Shown piece after piece: positions 33,217-41,498 of a stretch of 64,000 nt of DNA; position 1 is the first letter of the stretch; every line of letters starts with the position of its first letter. Under the pieces are notes generated by a model. That model was given only the letters and a program-made list of their open reading frames with translations. It was not told the DNA's origin and ran no database searches. Source of the stretch: Proteiniclasticum sp043951855 (GTDB lineage: Bacteria; Bacillota; Clostridia; Clostridiales; Clostridiaceae); assembly GCF_043951855.1 (NCBI RefSeq), contig NZ_JBINJW010000011.1, positions 22,659 to 86,658 of the forward strand, written 5' to 3'. The position numbers and the translations under genes were made by a program.

Positions 33217-35487
33217 CTGAAGTTTAGTGGTTTCCGTTTCCAGCATGGTTACCGCCTTTTCGCGAGGCACCGAAGGACTGAAAAGGAATCCCTGAAGGGC
33301 ATCGCACTGATGTTCCAGGAGAAATTCTCTCTGCATTTCATGTTCGATTCCTTCCGCCACCACTTTCAGACCGAATCGGTGAGCCATCTTGATGATGTCT
33401 CCGATGATCAGATCTCTTCTGGAATTCTCCAGTTTCTGGATGAACTGTCTGTCGATCTTCAAAGTATCAATGTGCAGTTCATGCAGCCTGACAAAGGAAG
33501 AGTATCCGGTACCGAAATCATCCAGGGCGATCCGTACCCCGAGATTTCTCAGCTCTCTGAACTTCGAGTTGACCATCTCCAGATTATCGATGAGCATGGA
33601 TTCCGTGATTTCGATTTCCAGCTGTTCCGGACGAATTTCAAATCGCGCTATCTTTTCTCTGATCCTATCAGTAAAGCTGCTCTGAAGAAGCTGTATTCCT
33701 GAAACATTTACAGCAACGCAGATGTCTGCGTTTCCGTTCTTTTCCAGTTCCTTCATGAATCTCATGGCCATGTCCATGAAATAGCTGCCCAGTTCCACCA
33801 TGATGAAATTCTTCTCAGCCGCTTCGATGAACTCCACAGGAGACACCCGCCCGAAAAGACCTGCGTTCATTCTGCCAAGGGCTTCAAAAGCGATGATTTT
33901 TTTCGTTTTTGTGTCGATGATGGGCTGATACTCCAGATACAGGACATGCTCATCCTTCTCTTCGATGGCTCTTCTCATTTCCTTCACCAGCAGATCTTCC
34001 CTCTGAATCGACTGATACATCTTTTCATCATAGAGAATGGAAGACTTCCCCTCTTTGAAGGTCTGCTCCAGAGCCACGGAAGCATCCTTCAGAATGCTGT
34101 TCACATCATCATAGGATTCATCCACGATGACCATCCCGATTTTCAGTGAAAGGTAGATGTCTATTCCATCTATGGTCAGCGGCTTTTCAAAAGAAGCCGT
34201 AAGCGCTTCTGCGGAGGATTGAAGTTCCTCCTGCCTTTGGAGGTCTTCCTTGCAGAACAGGAACTGATCCGCTGTGAAGTGGAAGAGTCTGCCTCCCCCG
34301 ACGACAGATTCCTTCAGTTTTAGAGGAACTGCCCTCAGCACCTGATCTCCGAAATGGTAACCGTAGGTCATGTTGATGCTGTTCAGGTTGCTGATTCTGA
34401 TGAGCATCAGCGCTCTTCTCCTGTGCTTTCTTTTTTCCAGATCGTTTTCCATGTACTGCTCCAGATACAGCTTATTCGGCAGTCCGGTCAGCTCACTGTA
34501 GTACGCTGCACTTCTCAGCGTTTCATTCTTTTTATAGGTGGATCTCATGCTGTAGAGAATGGATCCGTAAATGATCATAAGCGCCGCAAGTCCGAAGAAA
34601 GAAACATCTCTGATCTGCTGTGAGGTCTCTTCCAGGGAATAGGAAATGGAAAGGGCGTACATGTCCTCTTCCGTCTCATTCTCAAGATGTATGGGCACAA
34701 CCACTTCAAAATCACGGTCTTCACTCTCATCGTTTATGAAGCTGTATTCCCGGTTCCTGTCCAGCGCTTCTTTCGCTTCCTTCAGACTAGGTAGAGACTC
34801 CGACAGATGATTGCCCGTGGACCCTATGATTGCAAGATTCTGATCCAGAAGATCGATATGCAGAGCAGATTCGCTGTTCTTCAGCTCCAGAAGCAGATTG
34901 TTCACACTGAACCGTTCCAGGAAGGCGTATACCGTATTGGCTCTCAACCCGACCTGTACGAGTCCGCCTCCATCCATTCTGTAGTATCCGTACTTGTAGT
35001 AGTCTCCTGTGATGACATCCTGCCTGATGCCTTCCACAAGGCTTTCTTCTCCGCTTTTCAGGAAGAGATCGATGGGATGTCCTTCATAGATCTCCCAGCC
35101 GATGAGCTTTTCCATGTTGGAAAACAGCAGATATCCCGTCTCATCGTAATAGTCGATTTCATCCACTTCCAGACTCCTGGCCAGCTCTTTCAGTTTTCCA
35201 TTCGAGAACTCCTTGTCATAGAATGCTACCGTTTGAGTGGCCATACTGATTTTCTCCGCTAAAAGGTCATCAATGAGTTCTTCCGCTTCCGAAAATCTCG
35301 AGATGCTTCGAGCATAACTTCTCGCCAGCTTAAACGCTTCATCCCTTCTCTGGTCATAGAAGTGATCCCTGATTCCGGACAAAAGAAAAAAGCCCGAAAC
35401 AATGAAAATCCCACTAATGAGAAGTAGTGGGATGATGTAAATTTTCATATCCAGTGTTTCAAACTTATTCTTCTTATTATGCTTCAT
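33199..35487 (-). CDS. Sensor EAL protein 3 (degenerate GGDEF, intact EAL)
   Basis: A 762-residue paralogue: membrane segment (about 13-35), sensor with VDEIDYYDETGYLLFS, GWEIYEGHPIDLFL and YGYYRMDGGGLVQVG, second membrane segment, degenerate GGDEF (TADQF near 404) and full EAL (EALGRM near 533, LDDFGTGYSSF near 655, ITESM). It is predicted to hydrolyse c-di-GMP. GAGGG before ATG 35487 and alignment with the sisters support this start. It is transcribed alone and ends at the overlapping terminator. Confidence 0.9.
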   Translation of the reverse strand: MKHNKKNKFETLDMKIYIIPLLLISGIFIVSGFFLLSGIRDHFYDQRRDEAFKLARSYARSISRFSEAEELIDDLLAEKISMATQTVAFYDKEFSNGKLKELARSLEVDEIDYYDETGYLLFSNMEKLIGWEIYEGHPIDLFLKSGEESLVEGIRQDVITGDYYKYGYYRMDGGGLVQVGLRANTVYAFLERFSVNNLLLELKNSESALHIDLLDQNLAIIGSTGNHLSESLPSLKEAKEALDRNREYSFINDESEDRDFEVVVPIHLENETEEDMYALSISYSLEETSQQIRDVSFFGLAALMIIYGSILYSMRSTYKKNETLRSAAYYSELTGLPNKLYLEQYMENDLEKRKHRRRALMLIRISNLNSINMTYGYHFGDQVLRAVPLKLKESVVGGGRLFHFTADQFLFCKEDLQRQEELQSSAEALTASFEKPLTIDGIDIYLSLKIGMVIVDESYDDVNSILKDASVALEQTFKEGKSSILYDEKMYQSIQREDLLVKEMRRAIEEKDEHVLYLEYQPIIDTKTKKIIAFEALGRMNAGLFGRVSPVEFIEAAEKNFIMVELGSYFMDMAMRFMKELEKNGNADICVAVNVSGIQLLQSSFTDRIREKIARFEIRPEQLEIEITESMLIDNLEMVNSKFRELRNLGVRIALDDFGTGYSSFVRLHELHIDTLKIDRQFIQKLENSRRDLIIGDIIKMAHRFGLKVVAEGIEHEMQREFLLEHQCDALQGFLFSPSVPREKAVTMLETETTKLQKMQLL

Positions 35488-35640
35488 AGAACCCTCTGAT
35501 GTTGGTGTATATTTAAGGTCATTTGATATATCACATGTCACTCTTTAGATTATAACATAATTCATCTGTGAATCCATTACTATCACTAGATTGAAAGTGA
35601 ATTCTGAATCCAGCAGACATCGCATTTCCGATTGTCCGAT

Positions 35641-36321
35641 CTAGAACCCCTTCCTCTGACCTCTCCAGGGTTTTTCTCTGCCTTCCATGTATTCATCCAC
35701 TCCTGGTCCCTCGAGTTTCTGAAGTCTCCAGATACCATAGATGTAACTGAGTACAAGAATGACAACAGTGGCTGGTGTCCCCATGAGGGTATTCACCCAG
35801 AAGATCTGGCCGAGGTTTCTTCCTCTGAAAAGAAGGATCTGGATGAATAGACGAAACGCCAGAAGAAGCGTCCATATGATGGTCACTTCCCTGTATGCGG
35901 GTTTCACATCTTTTCTCATGAACCAGTCCATGGGCCATCCACGGGTAAGGTGACTGAGCCATGCTGCCAGAGGCTTTCCGATGAGAAGCGTTCCAAGAGA
36001 AAGCAGCACCATGAATCCTCCACTGATGATCTTCGGAATAAAGAAATTCGTGGCATTTCCCGACAGATAGGCGAATCCCACCGCCATAAGTACACCAAGA
36101 AGTCCTCCCACCGCATATTTCAGGTCCTGCTTCTTCATCAGTCTTCTGGCCCCGAAACCCAGTGCTGTAAGAATGGAGATGACGGAAGCTGCCTCTAGGC
36201 CGAAAAAACCGTTGATGATCACAAAGACCAGGGGAGGAAAAAGAGCATCAATGGTTTTGCCGCTCAGCACACTCTTCAGTTCATCCAGAATTTCTCTACT
36301 TTTTCCACTCATCTTCTTCAC
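35641..36321 (-). CDS. DUF3159 membrane protein
   Basis: This 226-residue integral membrane protein has about six hydrophobic segments and the DUF3159 opening (FPPLVFVIINGFFGLEAA, about 29-46; GWPMDWFMRKDVKPAYREVT near 128-147). Function unknown. The start GTG 36321 has GGAAGG upstream; ATG 36312 is an alternative. It overlaps the previous gene by 26 bases, so translation is probably coupled. Confidence 0.75.
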   Translation of the reverse strand: MKKMSGKSREILDELKSVLSGKTIDALFPPLVFVIINGFFGLEAASVISILTALGFGARRLMKKQDLKYAVGGLLGVLMAVGFAYLSGNATNFFIPKIISGGFMVLLSLGTLLIGKPLAAWLSHLTRGWPMDWFMRKDVKPAYREVTIIWTLLLAFRLFIQILLFRGRNLGQIFWVNTLMGTPATVVILVLSYIYGIWRLQKLEGPGVDEYMEGREKPWRGQRKGF

Positions 36322-36685
36322 TTCGCCTTCCTGCTTTTCTTTCTTTTCGAAGCACTTCCTTCTTGCGGTCTCCCAGGAAGAAAAGAAGCATATCTCCTTT
36401 TGACTTCACAAGATGGATAAACACATAGAGTGCGCCAGCAAAGAATCCCAGAATCATCATGGCGAGAATCCAGGCTGCCATCAGAAGAATGTTCTTCTCC
36501 CTGAACGCAATCCACATGGAAAACAGGGTGAATCCCACATAAAGATCCACAAAGGATACGACGCCCCATGGATTTTTAAGCAATGCACCGCCATCTTCAA
36601 AAAAGCTGCCTTGTGTAAATCCGAATACCAGTACAGCGGTCATGGCTACCATGCCAATAAAACTGAGTGATTTTGCTGCCTTCAT
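36296..36685 (-). CDS. DUF1475 small membrane protein
   Basis: A 129-residue protein with four hydrophobic segments. The block LLKNPWGVVSFVDLYVGFTL and WIAFRE are characteristic of DUF1475. A charged tail follows. Role unknown. It shares 26 bases with the DUF3159 gene downstream, so the two form one small operon and may form one complex. Confidence 0.8.
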   Translation of the reverse strand: MKAAKSLSFIGMVAMTAVLVFGFTQGSFFEDGGALLKNPWGVVSFVDLYVGFTLFSMWIAFREKNILLMAAWILAMMILGFFAGALYVFIHLVKSKGDMLLFFLGDRKKEVLRKERKAGRRSEEDEWKK

Positions 36686-36876
36686 TTTCTACTCCTCCAA
36701 TTTTTCATTTCATCACATTCTGTATTACGCTCATTATAATCTATTCCCTTCATTATCAGTAGTGATTTTTATTCTCCCTGCCACTTATCACATTACGTGG
36801 TACATAAAGCCTGCCAGAAAAGCTTAAATTTTCTTCTGGACTGTGATACCATGAGAGAAGCGAAAGGGAGAATGAA

Positions 36877-37566
36877 ATGAGAATCAACAAACTGCTCAGC
36901 AATTACGGATACTGCTCAAGAAAAGAAGCCAATGTATGGATTGAAAGCAACAGAATCCATGTGAATGGAAGCCCCGCCTTTCCTGGTCAGTGGGTGGAGG
37001 AAGAGGATGACATCCTGCTTGATGGAGAAAAGCTGAAGAAAAAAGAAAAAATCTATATTGCCTTCCACAAGCCGCCAGGCATCATCTGTACGAGAGATGA
37101 AAGCGTGGAAGAGAATATCATCTCCTTTCTGCATCTCCCCTTTTATATTTTTCCTGTGGGTAGACTGGACAAGGAGTCAGAAGGACTGATCCTTCTCACC
37201 AACGACGGAGACTGGGCCAATGAGATTCTCTCCTCAGAAAACAATCACGAGAAGGAGTATCTCGTCACCGTGGACAGACCCTTCAAAGAGCAGTTTCTTC
37301 AGGATCTTTCCAGTGGTGTGGATATCAGAATCGGGCAGACCAGACCCTGCACAGTGGAGAAGGTATCAGAGGATACCTTCCGAATCATCCTGACCCAGGG
37401 TCTGAATCGTCAGATCAGGCGTATGACGAGAGCCTTGGGCTATGATGTGACTGCGCTGAAACGAAGGAGAATCCTGAATATAACCTGGGAGGGCCTTTCT
37501 TCCGGCCAGTGGAGACATCTCCTGGAAGATGAGAAAAGCACCCTGAGGATGGTTCTGAAAGAATAG
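36877..37566 (+). CDS. rluF: 23S rRNA pseudouridine synthase RluF-like
   Basis: The 229-residue enzyme isomerises a uridine of 23S rRNA. It has an S4 RNA-binding domain (RINKLLSNYGYCSRKEAN, about 2-19) and the RsuA/RluB/E/F catalytic block PVGRLDKESEGLILLTNDG with the Asp in GRLD near 101, and QGLNRQIRRM near 175. Length and motifs fit the RluF branch (U2604 in E. coli); the target here is inferred. AAAGGGAG precedes the ATG. It ends at a terminator at 37622. Confidence 0.85.
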   Translation: MRINKLLSNYGYCSRKEANVWIESNRIHVNGSPAFPGQWVEEEDDILLDGEKLKKKEKIYIAFHKPPGIICTRDESVEENIISFLHLPFYIFPVGRLDKESEGLILLTNDGDWANEILSSENNHEKEYLVTVDRPFKEQFLQDLSSGVDIRIGQTRPCTVEKVSEDTFRIILTQGLNRQIRRMTRALGYDVTALKRRRILNITWEGLSSGQWRHLLEDEKSTLRMVLKE

Positions 37567-37621
37567 TCTCAGAGGAGAAAAACAGAGCCCATCTCAATAG
37601 AAGCGTAAAACTGCATTTAAG

Positions 37622-37662
37622 AAGGATCCGACGAAATCTCAAAAGAGATACGTTGGATCCTT
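37622..37662 (+). terminator. Terminator of rluF (bidirectional)
   Basis: The outer arms AAGGATCC (37622-37629) and GGATCCTT (37655-37662) with an inner imperfect stem are followed on the plus strand by TTCTGTC. On the minus strand TTCTTAAA follows, so it may also end the M20 peptidase transcript. Confidence 0.7.
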
Positions 37663-37697
37663 TTCTGTCTATTTATTGCCGGCCATTCGCTGCCTGA

Positions 37698-38801
37698 CTA
37701 TGCCTTCATGAGCTCCACAACGATTCTGGCGGTGTTCTCCAGATCGATGATGTGTAGATGCTCTTCCAGTGTGTGGGGTTTTCTTTCCCCTATGCCGAGA
37801 TTGATGGCTGCAACCCCACTGGCATTGAAGATGTTGGTGTCGCTTCCCCCTCCGGATGTGGTGGTTCTGGTTGGAATATCAAGCTTTCTGCAGGCTTCTT
37901 CCACCGCTTTCACCGTAGGATGGTCTACCGGAATATGGAAGGCGCCGTAGGCATTCTCCACCTGAACTTCCACTTTCCCGCCATACTTCTTCGCCGCATC
38001 TTCACAGCACTTCACCATATGATCGGACTGGACCTTCAGTTTTTCATTATCAAGGCTTCTGGCTTCGGCATGGAAGACCACTTCCTTGGTAACAATGTTG
38101 GTGGCACCGCCACCGCTGATGCTGCCGATATTCGCCGTGGTCTCTTCATCCACTCTTAAAAGCTTCATGTTGCTGATGGCTTCTGCAGCCATCTGGATGG
38201 CACTGATTCCTGTTTCAGGAGCCACTCCCGCATGGGCTTCCAGCCCTGTGAACTTCACATCGATCTTGTTCTGTGCAGGCCCCTGCACGATGATGTCGCC
38301 AGGGTCTCCGCCGCTGTCCAGGACGAAACCGATTTTCGCATCGATGCTGCTGTAATCCAGGTTCTTCGAACCGTAAAGCCCGCCTTCTTCATAAATCGTG
38401 AAGGCGATTTCGATATCTCCATGAGGAAGATTCTCTTCCTTCAGCACCTGAAGGGCTTCCATGATGGATGCGATGCCCGCTTTGTCGTCTCCGCCCAGAA
38501 TGGTGGCACCGTCGCTGTAGATGGTTCCATCCACAATTCTTGGCTTCACGCCTCTGCTGGGTGATACTGTATCCATGTGAGAACTGAAGAGGATGGTTTC
38601 CTTCTCCGCATTTCCTTTGAGCTTTGCGATGAGATTCCCTGAATCACTTCCCGCCTTTTCTCCGGCATCATCCATGACCACAGTTAATCCCAGTTCTTCC
38701 AGTTCTTTTTTCAGAATCAGCGCAAACGCTCTTTCTTCTTTTGTCGGACTGTCAATCTGCACATAACGCATGAATCGGTCTACCAGTCTCTTATTATTCA
38801 T
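37698..38801 (-). CDS. M20-family tri- or aminopeptidase (PepT-like)
   Basis: The 367-residue dizinc cytoplasmic peptidase has the M20 motifs SSHMDTV (about 75-81), ILGGDDKAGIAS (metal Asp), YEEGGLYGS (metal and catalytic Glu), LDSGG and the C-terminal HTLEEHLHI. These fit peptidase T-like enzymes that remove N-terminal residues from small peptides. It sits next to an AbgT transporter; in the classical abg locus M20 peptidases partner such a transporter. The strong terminator in between argues for separate transcripts. ATG 38801 is preferred to an adjacent TTG. Confidence 0.85.
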   Translation of the reverse strand: MNNKRLVDRFMRYVQIDSPTKEERAFALILKKELEELGLTVVMDDAGEKAGSDSGNLIAKLKGNAEKETILFSSHMDTVSPSRGVKPRIVDGTIYSDGATILGGDDKAGIASIMEALQVLKEENLPHGDIEIAFTIYEEGGLYGSKNLDYSSIDAKIGFVLDSGGDPGDIIVQGPAQNKIDVKFTGLEAHAGVAPETGISAIQMAAEAISNMKLLRVDEETTANIGSISGGGATNIVTKEVVFHAEARSLDNEKLKVQSDHMVKCCEDAAKKYGGKVEVQVENAYGAFHIPVDHPTVKAVEEACRKLDIPTRTTTSGGGSDTNIFNASGVAAINLGIGERKPHTLEEHLHIIDLENTARIVVELMKA

Positions 38802-38877
38802 CAATCGTATCTCTCCTTTTTCTGTGTATTCGTATCTTTCTTATCATTCTACCATGAGAATAAAAAGTTGCTGTAAA

Positions 38878-38906
38878 AAAATAAGGCTGAAAAACAGCCT
38901 TATTTT
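38878..38906 (-). terminator. Strong terminator of the AbgT gene
   Basis: A 12-bp perfect stem (38878-38889 and 38895-38906, arm AAAATAAGGCTG) with a 5-base loop, followed on the minus strand by T7 counting the stem end. It starts six bases beyond the stop. Confidence 0.9.
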
Positions 38907-38911
38907 AGAAA

Positions 38912-40444
38912 CTAAATGTGAATGAACGCTCCAGGTCCCAGTGGCAGATTCGCCACGTACCAGATGATCATCATAACGACCCATCCAGCCAGGAATACCA
39001 GTGTGTATGGTACCATGGTTGCAATGATGGTTCCGATACCACTTTCCTTGTCATACTTCTTGGCAAATACCACGATCATGGCAAAGTAGCTCATGAGTGG
39101 GGAGATGATGTTCGTTGTGGAGTCACCGATTCTGTAGGCAGCCTGTGTAAGCTCAGGTGACAGCCCCAGTCTCATCATCATCGGAACGAAGATCGGTGCC
39201 ATGATGGCCCATTTCGCAGACGCAGAACCCATGAACAGGTTCAGGAATGCTGAGATCACGATGAATCCAAGAATCAGTGGAAGTCCTGTGAATCCGATCC
39301 CCTCGAGGAATTCCGCACCCTTAACAGAAAGGATGGTTCCCAGGTTGGATTTTCCGAAGTAGGATACGAACTGTGCAGCAAAGAATGCCAGCACCAGGTA
39401 TCCGCCCATGCTCTTCATGGCATCGGTCATGGATTCTACAAGATCGTTGGTGTTCTTGATCTTGCCTACGGTTTTACCATAAACATAACCAGGAATCATG
39501 AAGACCAGAAGAATCATGAAAATCAGACCTTTGCTCAGGAATTCTGTGATCACAAGATCTCCATCCGCATTGGGTGCTTTCAGAAGCGCATTTTCTGGTA
39601 CGGTCAGTATCAGCATGATGACAGCGAAAATCAGAAGTGAAATACCGGCATTTCTGAGACCTCTGTTTTCAATGTCCGTGATCTTTTCCTTGTTTGGTTC
39701 GAAATCTCCGTGATAAGCACCAAGATTCTTTTCAACAATCTTTTCGGTTACAATTGTACCGAGGAATGTAAGAAGGAATGTGGAAGCCACCATGAAGTAG
39801 TAGTTTGCTGTTGGAAGCACTTGTACGGTGGACCCTGCAGCTTCAAGCGCAGCGTTGGTGATACCACCTAGGAGCGGATCCAGTGTTCCAATCAGAAGAT
39901 TTGCGGAGAATCCTGCAGATACACCGGCGAATGCTGCAGCAAGACCTGCGATAGGATGTCTGCCTGCACCTGCGAACATGATCGCACCAAGTGGAATAAC
40001 CACTACATAACCAGCATCGGATGCCACGTTGGACATGATACCGGAAAATACAACTACCGCTGTAAGCAGTCTTGCAGGAACATTTGTAAGAAGCTTCTTC
40101 AGTGCTGTTGAGATCAGTCCTGACCATTCAGCTACACCTACACCAAGCATTGCTACAAGAACGGTTCCAAGTGGAGCAAATCCTGTGAAGTTACTGGTTG
40201 CACTGTTGAAGATATAACGTAGACCCGCAGCAGAAAATAGATTCTCCGCACCGATGGTCACGTCGGCAGCCTGTTTTGCATCGTAGTAGGTTACCTGTGT
40301 ACCGATCAGTGACACGATATAAGAAATAATCACAACTGCTACACTTAGAATTACAAATATGATTGCTGGATGTGGCAGAGCGTTTCCTACAACTTCGATG
40401 GTTTTCAGAACACCTTTTTTGTCTTTGTTGTTTGTTTTAGCCAT
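38912..40444 (-). CDS. AbgT-family transporter
   Basis: The 510-residue integral membrane protein has about 12-13 segments and the AbgT signatures NVASDAGYVVVIPLGAIMF, SAKWAIMAPIFVPMMM and AYRIGDSTTNIISPLM. The family imports p-aminobenzoyl-glutamate or exports sulfonamides by sodium- or proton-coupling; the substrate here is unknown. GGGAGG supports the ATG. A strong SigA promoter and its own terminator make it a single transcript. The M20 peptidase next to it may process an imported aminobenzoyl-peptide. Confidence 0.92.
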   Translation of the reverse strand: MAKTNNKDKKGVLKTIEVVGNALPHPAIIFVILSVAVVIISYIVSLIGTQVTYYDAKQAADVTIGAENLFSAAGLRYIFNSATSNFTGFAPLGTVLVAMLGVGVAEWSGLISTALKKLLTNVPARLLTAVVVFSGIMSNVASDAGYVVVIPLGAIMFAGAGRHPIAGLAAAFAGVSAGFSANLLIGTLDPLLGGITNAALEAAGSTVQVLPTANYYFMVASTFLLTFLGTIVTEKIVEKNLGAYHGDFEPNKEKITDIENRGLRNAGISLLIFAVIMLILTVPENALLKAPNADGDLVITEFLSKGLIFMILLVFMIPGYVYGKTVGKIKNTNDLVESMTDAMKSMGGYLVLAFFAAQFVSYFGKSNLGTILSVKGAEFLEGIGFTGLPLILGFIVISAFLNLFMGSASAKWAIMAPIFVPMMMRLGLSPELTQAAYRIGDSTTNIISPLMSYFAMIVVFAKKYDKESGIGTIIATMVPYTLVFLAGWVVMMIIWYVANLPLGPGAFIHI

Positions 40445-40477
40445 TAGTTTACCTCCCTTAGGTTTTTGACATTCGTA

Positions 40478-40506
40478 ATTATATCAACATGTAAACCTTT
40501 TTTCAA
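40478..40506 (-). promoter_or_regulatory. SigA promoter of the AbgT gene
   Basis: On the minus strand TTGAAA (40501-40506) and a perfect TATAAT (40478-40483) are 17 bases apart; the leader would be about 25 bases. Confidence 0.8.
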
Positions 40507-40741
40507 TGAATTCGATAATCTATGCAAATATCATAAATAATTTTCATAATTAATTTGAATCTCATACGCTTTAGCTTTCAGATTTCTCAATTTATTGCTG
40601 ATAAATGCATTGACATCACAATTATCATAATTATTGTTAAAGGGCTACCATATCTTTATATTCTGAATTTTAATATCATTAAACGAAATGTCCGTATAGG
40701 AAATACTATCATCCTTCCATAAATTACACAAGTGGATATGC

Positions 40742-40781
40742 GAAAAAAAATGATGCATAATGCAGATTCTGCATATACATC
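40742..40781 (-). terminator. Strong terminator of the 42-residue gene
   Basis: A stem with arms 40752-40765 and 40769-40781 (GATGCATAATGCAG with a near-complement) is followed on the minus strand by eight T (40742-40750). It lies 33 bases after the TAG of the small gene. Confidence 0.85.
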
Positions 40782-40814
40782 AAAAGATCTCATTTCTATT
40801 CATTACGGTTCATT

Positions 40815-40943
40815 CTAAAACAGCTTCTTTCTTTTTCTCTTTCCGACCTTCATCCAGTAATTCCCCTCATGGGTTTCCCTATAAAGGTATACACGAAAAA
40901 TTTCCAGTGGTGTCCACATCTTCTTAAAATTGTAGTATGGCAT
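40815..40943 (-). CDS. Small basic protein, 42 residues, own promoter and terminator
   Basis: This is a 42-residue frame with a strong ribosome site (AAGGGGGAG four bases before ATG 40943), starting MPYYNFKKMWTPLEIFRVYL and ending in a basic tail (MKVGKRKRKKLF). It has no relative that I recognise and no membrane segment; it is rich in Tyr, Trp, Lys and Arg. Its size places it below the usual cut-off for gene calling. The proposed promoter at 41069-41096 and terminator at 40742-40781 frame it as a single-gene transcript of about 300 nt with a 120-base leader. It may be a nucleic-acid-binding or regulatory peptide; no function is assigned. Confidence 0.65.
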   Translation of the reverse strand: MPYYNFKKMWTPLEIFRVYLYRETHEGNYWMKVGKRKRKKLF

Positions 40944-41068
40944 TTTACTCCCCCTTATGATGCTGATGTCGAATACAAAAAAGCAGCCTGATCAGTTACA
41001 CTTCACTTTCCCCGAAAAAAACTGATTTCAGACCAAGGAAACGACAAGCTCTGACTTGATATATTAAT

Positions 41069-41096
41069 ATTATAATATGATTCTAGTTTATTACAA
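41069..41096 (-). promoter_or_regulatory. Promoter of the 42-residue gene
   Basis: On the minus strand TTGTAA (41091-41096) and TATAAT (41069-41074) are 16 bases apart. The leader of about 120 bases contains an ATCAGTT/AACTGAT inverted repeat and a T6 run, so it may fold. Confidence 0.6.
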
Positions 41097-41313
41097 GTGT
41101 CGTCAAAAACATCCACACCATTCGATATAATATTAGTGTTATCATGTCGAAAACAGAGTGATATAAAATACTATAAAGAAATAGTTTAAGAGCTCATTAA
41201 ATTTAATAGTATTCACGTAATCCGCTGAATATTTTGATAAATTATATCAATGTCTTGAAACGCAGAAAATTCCGTCATTTTGTTGAAGGCGCCTAAACTA
41301 TTTGACTACCAAA

Positions 41314-41355
41314 GGAAATGACATGAGCCCGACGAAAACTTGTGCCATTTCCCAA
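41314..41355 (-). other. Inverted repeat of about 14 bp in the intergenic region
   Basis: The arms GGAAATGACATGAG (plus strand) and CTTGTGCCATTTCC pair with a few mismatches; on the minus strand several become G-T pairs, so a hairpin in a minus-strand RNA is favoured. Role unknown. Confidence 0.4.
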
Positions 41356-41381
41356 ATATAAGCATGAACATTTTGTAAATA

Positions 41382-41492
41382 TTGAATACAATTGTATTAT
41401 TTCCGTATAATAGTACGATAATTCATGCCGAAAAATGATGGACCCATAAAAAAACAGGATGAAACCTTCTGGTTCCACCCTGTTTTTTCCTT
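41382..41492 (+). ncRNA. Candidate small RNA antisense to the EAL gene 3' end
   Basis: A plus-strand promoter (TTGAAT 41382-41387, TATAAT 41406-41411, 18 bases apart) would start RNA near 41418. The hairpin at 41450-41487 is followed by a T6 run in the plus direction, so a transcript of about 75 nt would end there. No reading frame lies within it. It runs toward the end of the EAL gene. This rests on promoter and terminator patterns only. Confidence 0.35.
41449..41487. terminator. Bidirectional terminator of EAL protein 4
   Basis: A stem with AAACAGG outside and AACC/GGTT inside (two mismatches), flanked by A7 on the left and T6 on the right, so it terminates in both directions. It lies 12 bases after the stop codon at 41499. 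Confidence 0.85.
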
Positions 41493-41498
41493 ATTCAC

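Noticed and set aside
41293..41478. A 61-codon minus-strand frame in the gap after EAL protein 4
   Set aside because: It overlaps the EAL gene terminator, has no ribosome site and no protein-like pattern.
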